DNA from: Sipunculus nudus
Taxonomy: Eukaryota > Annelida > Sipuncula > Golfingiida > Sipunculidae
Direction of reading: 5' to 3'
DNA: 64,000 nt
NCBI GenBank assembly: GCA_026874595.1
Contig: CM049322.1
Location: 53,719,386 to 53,783,385, forward strand
Part shown: piece by piece, positions 58,254-64,000 of the stretch
Numbering within the stretch: position 1 is the first letter of the stretch
Layout of the letters: every line of letters begins with the position of its first letter
Translations under genes and position numbers: made by a program
The notes under the pieces: generated by a model
The model's database searches: none
Told to the model about the DNA's origin: nothing
What the model saw: the letters and a program-made list of their open reading frames with translations, nothing else

Positions 58254-60952
58254 CTTTATTTCAAACAATTACAACAGTTCAGGTATACATCCACAGCAGA
58301 AAATGGATGAATGTCATGGGGCTGGGTCAAACATTATCTTTTTTCCATAAGATGCCTCACAGACTGTCCTTCTTTGGATTTATTACCAAACACCATTCCG
58401 TACTCAATGTTCTGTTCAACAGTGAACTTCCATATCAGTCTTCTCCCTGAAAAAACACAGGGATTCAATTATCTTTATCTTCTCATCATCATCATCATCA
58501 TCATCACCATCATCACTTATTAATGTGCTAAGTTTCTTCATTTGATTTCTCCCTTTGTCTCAAAGTTCACATCTGCCTACCTGGATGACCAATATCACCA
58601 GGCTGACACAATCTGACAGAAACTATACTGGCTGTCATCCTTTTTTTTTTAGGGGGGGGGGGACGAAATAAGTTATCAACTGGGTCATCACACAACAACT
58701 AAGAACAACAGCTAGTTCAAAGAAACTTTTGCCACTCAATGGGTATTTAGTGAAGATACAATACTGAAGATATGATAAAAGTACACAATATATACCAGTT
58801 CTTTTAAATCAGTAGGGATTAAGAAACCTTGTCCTCAATACCTAACACAAAAGGCCTATGGTTCAATTAACTGCTTTAATAAATCCATAAGCAATAGGCA
58901 AAACTGAGCCACATATTGACAGACAATTACATGGCTAGATAGCTTGTTGACAATAATCCTAGCAGACACGACCAGACAAAACAATTTTAACAGGGAAGTC
59001 CCAATTTTAATTTTTTTTTGACTTTTTATTATCATAAAATAATGTGGTGTTTATCACATTATAACCCTGATTCTGCAACATATTGTGAACGGAGCATCAC
59101 AGGCAAAATCAAATAAAATTTTACTTCCAGGCTTGGGCCCAAATGTAAGTGCACTTGAAAATGTTCTTCTTAATTCAGACTTCAATACTGCCTTAATGAT
59201 ACTCTGTACCTGTATATTACCATTGAACTGAAAAACAGGTAATTTTCAAATGCAAATGCAGTTCCACAATGCTATTTTAGAATAATAAACACAAAAGAGA
59301 ACTTCAATCAAAATCATGTAATAATTTTTAAAAAATATTCTACTATGACAGTTTAAAGTAGCTCATTAGATAATACGCACATGTATATATCTTGATGTAA
59401 GGTAGCAAAATGGAGATAAATTCGGAATGCCTTTGTAAGTGTACTTGATCATTCTTACAGCATTTGAAAAATTTTCATTTCAATTTAAGTCACAGTTGAA
59501 CCCAACATGGCTCCATCTTTGAACTGTTTGTGGTGAGATGTGTACAGATACAGACATGGTGTGTGAAAACCCAGTGTCTCCTTGAAGCTTTTGTCAAGAG
59601 GTAGTCTGACAAGGAGATTTGAACCATAACAGCTAGTGACTAATATATATTAAGTTTGATATGGTTCCTGGTGGAATTTGTGCTCAATGACATTTAATTA
59701 CTTTCTTTTTTAAAATGTTATTATCACCTTTCCAAATTTTGTGTTACCAGTTTGGACAGTTTATAGTTCTTATATCTTCCCCTAATCAGATAGAACAAGT
59801 TCTGGCAAGTTACAACCAGATACATTAAACAGAACTGCTTTCAGAAAACACCTTGTTAATTAACTCACCTACACTAATGAGATACAACTGTGCTATTGTG
59901 TAAATTACAATAAGTAATTAAGTCACTGCATGGCTCACTTGTCTGGACATGATGAAACCCCACATGGGGCAGTGAAAATGCTCATTAAGCTCTGCCTCTT
60001 TCACAATTTCAATAAACTTCCTTTACTTTCTCTGAATACAATACAATCAATTTAAATTTTACACTCCTTGAATATGAATACATGACAATCAGCATAAATT
60101 TTACACTCCCCAGTCAATGTGTGTGGTGGACAAGAATAGTGAAAAAAATAAAGTTCCAAATATCAAAGCATCACCTGATGATCCAGTGGAACTTATTTCT
60201 TTAAAGTTATAATAACCTGGAGCCACATGATACAGAAGATGACAAAATGACTCTAATTAAGTGAAACTGTTTTTTCCTTCAGTGGTACCTTTCAAGTTAC
60301 AAAATTACAGAGGACTAAAAATACTTTTATCTCTTGCTTTTTTTCCCAAAAAAATAAGGGTATGCTCAAAATGTAACCAAAACCTCCTTAAATATGTAAA
60401 ACTCTTTTCTAAATATTTTGTTGGAACACATCTAAACATCAAGTATGTTGAGAAGAGACATTATCAGTAATCAATGTATGGCAGCGTTATGTCCTAGTAT
60501 ATTTTATGCCATGTCTATCAAATTAAATTGCTGTAATGGTGTTAAATAGGACTTACTGTGACCCATGTGGTATTACGGGTCTGGCGGAGTGAACAACACT
60601 ACGAAACGAGTTTGTGTAGAAAAGGTGGACTAGTTTATTCGTATCTGGATCTGCAAACGAAGTGGATACACTTGAAGCAACCTATAGGTGCCATCAGAAA
60701 TGAACTCTTTTGTTTTCTCTGAATGTGGGTTAGTCATGACAGCCTGAGAGGAGAAACCTCCATTGGATCAAAGTCATTCAGGCATCCTCCTCTACTGGAC
60801 TCTAGTTTCCCCAAAAGTTACTGACAGTGGGCTGCAAATGTCATCCTGAAGCCTGCCCTTGGCTTTAAGTTAATTTAAGTGGCTTAGGAAGATGCTATAA
60901 AGATTATACATCCTAATGACAATCAGCTAGAAGAGTAACACAGCATAAGCTA
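58254..60952. other. ERCC6L2 upstream region
   Basis: Contains an ATC microsatellite at about 58483-58516 and an 11-base G tract at 58652-58662. A non-coding first exon and promoter of ERCC6L2 could lie here; CACAGTAAGTCC on the minus strand near 60550-60570 is a plausible donor but unsupported. No coding signal. Confidence 0.45.
58483..58516 (+). repeat. (ATC)n microsatellite
   Basis: About ten TCA/ATC triplets with one ACC interruption, 230 bases upstream of the ERCC6L2 start. Confidence 0.9.
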
Positions 60953-61427
60953 ACGGTCCCCTTAAACACCCAAAACACCGATGTTTTGGGTATCTGTGAC
61001 GAAACATCACAAAACACCCACTTAACTTCAAACCTGAACCCAAAACGTAACACCAATCAATAAATAATCATCCTATGGATATATATCTGCAATTTTGTTT
61101 CATAAATTTATGACATAAAGATAAAAATGAGTGTTTCGTGCCATGGTCGGTTCACCGGCGCACACTGCAGCCATTAATGCCAGCTATGACCCTGCCCCCT
61201 AACGGCGCAAGTCGCAATCAGGCAGCGCACTTGTCAGTTGTACAAAACACCATTGCTTTCTTTTATTTTACAGAATAGTGGCACAATATCGCATTAATAT
61301 ATGCAACAGATGATGATTTATTAACTGGTACCAGTGTTTTGCTTCAAGAACAATTTTAAAAGGGTGTTTCGTGGTGTTTCGTCACACGTACCCAAAACAA
61401 AGGTGTTTTGGGTGTTTAGGCGGACCC
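60953..61427. mobile_element. MITE with TAAGCTA target duplication
   Basis: TAAGCTA is present at 60946-60952 and 61428-61434, directly flanking the element. The ends carry inverted CTTAAACACCCAAAACACC and GGTGTTTTGGGTGTTTAGG, about 28 bp in total with few mismatches. A second inner inverted pair (ACCCAAAAC with GTTTTGGGT) makes each end foldable. A 7-8 bp duplication fits hAT-like elements. 475 bp, no transposase. Confidence 0.82.
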
Positions 61428-61599
61428 TAAGCTACAAAGGCTGCTGACAAAGGTGAAACCTGAACCTGGAGGAACTTGCCAATTAAATATCAAGCTTTTA
61501 CATTATTAATATATTAAAAACCTTTCTTTAATTATTTATCCTGAATAACATAAATTGTAATTTAAATAAAATTTGACAAGGTGATTCTTAGATTGATCC

Positions 61600-61710
61600 A
61601 GTAGAATTCCAGTTTAATCCTGTATAGTCTGGATAAAACTGGATTAAACTGGCTAAAACCAGTTTTATCCAATGTCCTGGATTAAACAAGTTTTAACCGG
61701 ATAAAACCAA
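61600..61710 (+). repeat. GGATAAAACTGG-rich block with perfect hairpin
   Basis: GGATAAAACTGG (61631-61642) and CCAGTTTTATCC (61659-61670) are perfect inverted arms around a 16-base loop. Flanking words GGATTAAAC and CCAGTTTAATCC repeat the theme on both strands. Confidence 0.6.
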
Positions 61711-62269
61711 ACCCTGATATAATGCTCGGGTTCCTGAATCCTTTATCTGCTTTTTTTAATATTCTCCCTTTAACTAAAGGTTTAAACGTTTAGTTAAGTT
61801 TTACTTTTTTTCCAGTTACCATATATAAATTGAAAATATGATAGGAATTAATAGCCAACATTGTAGGATTGTAACCAGGAGTGATGTATACATGTGTGTG
61901 ATTTATGTTAAACTGTCTGTTGTGGTTCTTGTTGCTTGGCTGATTCACTTAGTTACCATACTGACCCAAGAAACAAAAACTGCGTGGGTTAACTTATGGG
62001 CAAGACTCCAAACACGTCTTGGTATGATTAGAGATATCCATGAAATTGATAAATTACAATTCCTTTGACAGAGTATAAACCAATCTGGGGACCTCATTTC
62101 GATTTCAATCGTAGCATAATATTCTTGTTAGGCGCATGTGTTGGTTTCAGTTTGATTACTTACGTATGTATGAAGTGAAACCATGGAATCAGGTCAAATC
62201 AGTTGAGTGATAATAGGAGATATTATGGATAACAGTGGTTTCAGCAAGTCCTCGCATCCCGCCTACGTC

Positions 62270-62748
62270 ACTATCATGTGACTTCTGACGTCACGATTTT
62301 CTGGGATCAGGCGGATACGGACGTACACGAGTCTTCCCGACACTTATCCCGAGTTTCCAAATAAGATTCTGATTGGTTACGAGATTTGCCGAGTGCTCGC
62401 TACGAGCATGGATTACATCGTCATTGTACGAATGCAACAGCCATTGGAAACGATTGTAGGGCCAAACAGGGGATAGTACCGTGTTCGACGCGAATATATG
62501 CCTGGATCTACCTAATGTGAGAACAGATCAACTATTTAACCAGTCCGTATGTAAGATAAGGCCCTGAACATAGTTTATATGTAGAAAAATTCCTGGAAAT
62601 TCTGTCAGAAGTGGAATTTTTAAGCCCATATTCCGAGGCCTACCCCTGTGAATTTTCAGGCGAAACGGTGACAGATCTTGCAATCTGAAATGTGACTGCC
62701 GCTGTTGAAACGGGAAAATTACCTAAAAACCAGTTTCATGAGCGTACG
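62270..62748 (+). promoter_or_regulatory. Candidate GSK3B promoter and 5' UTR
   Basis: A CRE TGACGTCA at 62286-62293, ATTGG (inverted CCAAT) near 62371 and raised CpG content precede the GSK3B start by 370-460 bases. A start-stop mini-ORF ATGTGA lies at 62690-62695. GAATTTTCAG ending near 62659 could be an acceptor, so part of this may be an intron. No TATA box is clear. Confidence 0.5.
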
Positions 62749-62830
62749 ATGAGTGGAAGGCCAAGAACTACTTCATTCGCTGAAGGTGGAAAACCTGGGA
62801 ATACATCTTTTGGAGGCATGAAAACTATAA
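62749..62830 (+). CDS. GSK3B: Glycogen synthase kinase 3 beta, first coding exon
   Basis: ATG at 62749 opens MSGRPRTTSFAEGGKP, continuing to SFGGMKTI, and the exon ends in phase 1 before GTGAGT at 62831. The first twelve residues (MSGRPRTTSFAE) are the same as vertebrate GSK3B. They include Ser9, where Akt/PKB-type kinases phosphorylate and inhibit the enzyme, with arginines at positions 4 and 6. The later FGGMK matches FGSMK of the vertebrate N-terminus. GSK3 is a cytosolic and nuclear Ser/Thr kinase in Wnt and insulin signalling. The kinase domain must lie beyond 64000. A frame continues upstream of the ATG, but only from a GTG, so the ATG is preferred. Confidence 0.92.
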
Positions 62831-64000
62831 GTGAGTATCCCAATGCGGGCCAGCCATTTTCCTGGTCGGGTCAGCGAAGGCAAAGTTGATCAGGATTGCT
62901 TTTTCTTCCAAGATTATTGATGGATGGTTTAACGTTGTACCCCTACCTCACTATCTTCTTACTGTGTACATATGAACCAGCCGTAAACCTGCTCACGTTT
63001 TGTTGTGCTCCATCTGGAGTTGTATCAAATTTTGACAGGTTTGTGGTGTGTATTCAACATGTCGAGTCTGTTTGAGTGACTGCACTTGTATGTCACTAAT
63101 TGACAGTATGCAGCCCCCCCCCCCCCCCCAACACACCTGACAGAGAAAATATTGCCTGTTTACATGTCAGCTGTACATGAATTTAGTGTTTTTCCTTTCT
63201 TTTTTTGTTTGTAAATTATTCAGAAACCCGTGGTTTCAAATTTTTTTATGTGAAATTTTATTTGAGCCATAAAAATGTTTTACATTAAGATTAACATTTA
63301 CAGCTCATGTGTATGTCACTTATGGCTAGTGCTTGGAGTTTGGTATTTATAATACTGCTATTTATATGGAACTCTGTGATTATATGTTTCTTGGGTTGCT
63401 TTTCAGGTTTGTTTTCACACAACAGTATAGTTTGATGGAACTCTCATTGGTTTGAGCATTACATCCAGCTGTTATTAGACAGAGTGTTTAGGTTGTTATG
63501 TGTTGCATTTCTGTGGGAGTTTAAAGAACCATATTCACTGCAGCATTCTCTTGAGAAATGGTTTATTTAATTGATCAAATTATGTTGGACTTCAGTAATT
63601 GTTTGTCTGTTTTCTCTGCTCATGAACAAAAAGAAATGTAATTGGTCTGTCACAGGTTTGCTAGGTGCTGTCATTTAAAGTGTTTTTTTTTTCTGTAAAT
63701 GTTGTTATTGAATTTTTTAAGTTAGTCCCATACAAGTACTGTGGTACCAAGGCTTTCGAAGTCTTCTTTGTAGAATTATTCAGACTGGCTCATTTTCAGT
63801 GGTATGAGTGCATGATCTGTGACATTGGGGGATGCGGTAGTTAAAATCCTGCAGCCTGTCAAGGTCCAACAACTGAACTGATTAAAACAGTAAGATGTGA
63901 TGAAGTATTGATTGCTTCTCAAATTGCCATTCAGGTCCAGCTGTAGGGGCCATTTCAGCCTTCCAGGTACATCAAAAGAGAGCAAGAATAAAGTACTGAT
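62831..64000 (+). other. GSK3B intron 1 (start)
   Basis: Begins GTGAGT and runs off the window. It holds a 16-base C tract at 63114-63129. No second exon is visible. Confidence 0.8.

Noticed and set aside
58254-58268. Five-residue N-terminal extension of ERCC6L2
   Set aside because: It would start at TTG, with an in-frame TAA just upstream. The ATG at 58253 has a good context.
62692-62748. N-terminal extension of GSK3B
   Set aside because: The in-frame upstream start would be GTG, and the only nearby ATG (62690) stops at once. The GSK3B family start is the ATG at 62749.

Overview
The window is AT-rich animal nuclear DNA, most likely from a marine invertebrate and probably a mollusc or other lophotrochozoan. 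The clade is inferred from the style of the repeats (a TTTAGCTCAGCTGAC-type hairpin followed by CCGT repeats, and many poly-C/poly-G tracts) and was not tested by a search. Genes have metazoan-type exons with GT..AG introns of 0.3-7 kb. There is no operon, CRISPR, rRNA or convincing true tRNA gene.

Five protein genes are supported. (1) The last two coding exons of ETFB, the electron transfer flavoprotein beta subunit (+, 1-1325, cut by the left edge). (2) A complete seven-exon type II thioesterase of the OLAH family (+, 14055-28829, 266 aa, catalytic Ser/Asp/His all present). (3) A complete nine-exon SNAPC2-like subunit of the snRNA-activating complex (-, 47114-35381, 666 aa). (4) An intronless SNF2-family ATPase, ERCC6L2 (-, 58253-55101, 1050 aa). 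(5) The first coding exon of GSK3B (+, 62749-62830), including the Ser9 regulatory site; the rest of the gene lies beyond the right edge. ETFB and OLAH are co-oriented and both touch fatty-acid metabolism. SNAPC2 and ERCC6L2 run the other way. ERCC6L2 and GSK3B are divergent across about 4.5 kb.

Most of the remaining DNA is repeats. Three families of probably non-autonomous, Helitron/Helentron-like elements (called A, B and C here) dominate. A copies are at 16783-19532 and 31212-32473. B copies are at 22013-23378 and, reversed, 43818-45550, with decayed 3' ends near 48586 and 49046. C is at 6532-11028, in a copy split by A at 15623-20830, and in a short reversed copy at 24658-24882. In A and B a 5' terminal hairpin arm is repeated near the 3' end, followed by a second hairpin and CTAG or CTAA before a T. 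C has the same layout but a different last base set. A and B carry 280-325 bp tandem arrays, and one A array is packed with AGGTCA half-sites. There are also tRNA-derived SINEs, several TIR elements with or without target duplications, a decayed LINE reverse transcriptase, and a 45-bp minisatellite that starts a few bases after the OLAH stop codon.

The most interesting points are the covarying triple terminal motif shared by the element families, the nuclear-receptor-like DR1 satellite inside OLAH intron 1, the intronless ERCC6L2, a start-stop mini-ORF just upstream of GSK3B, and the unusual density of long G/C homopolymers.
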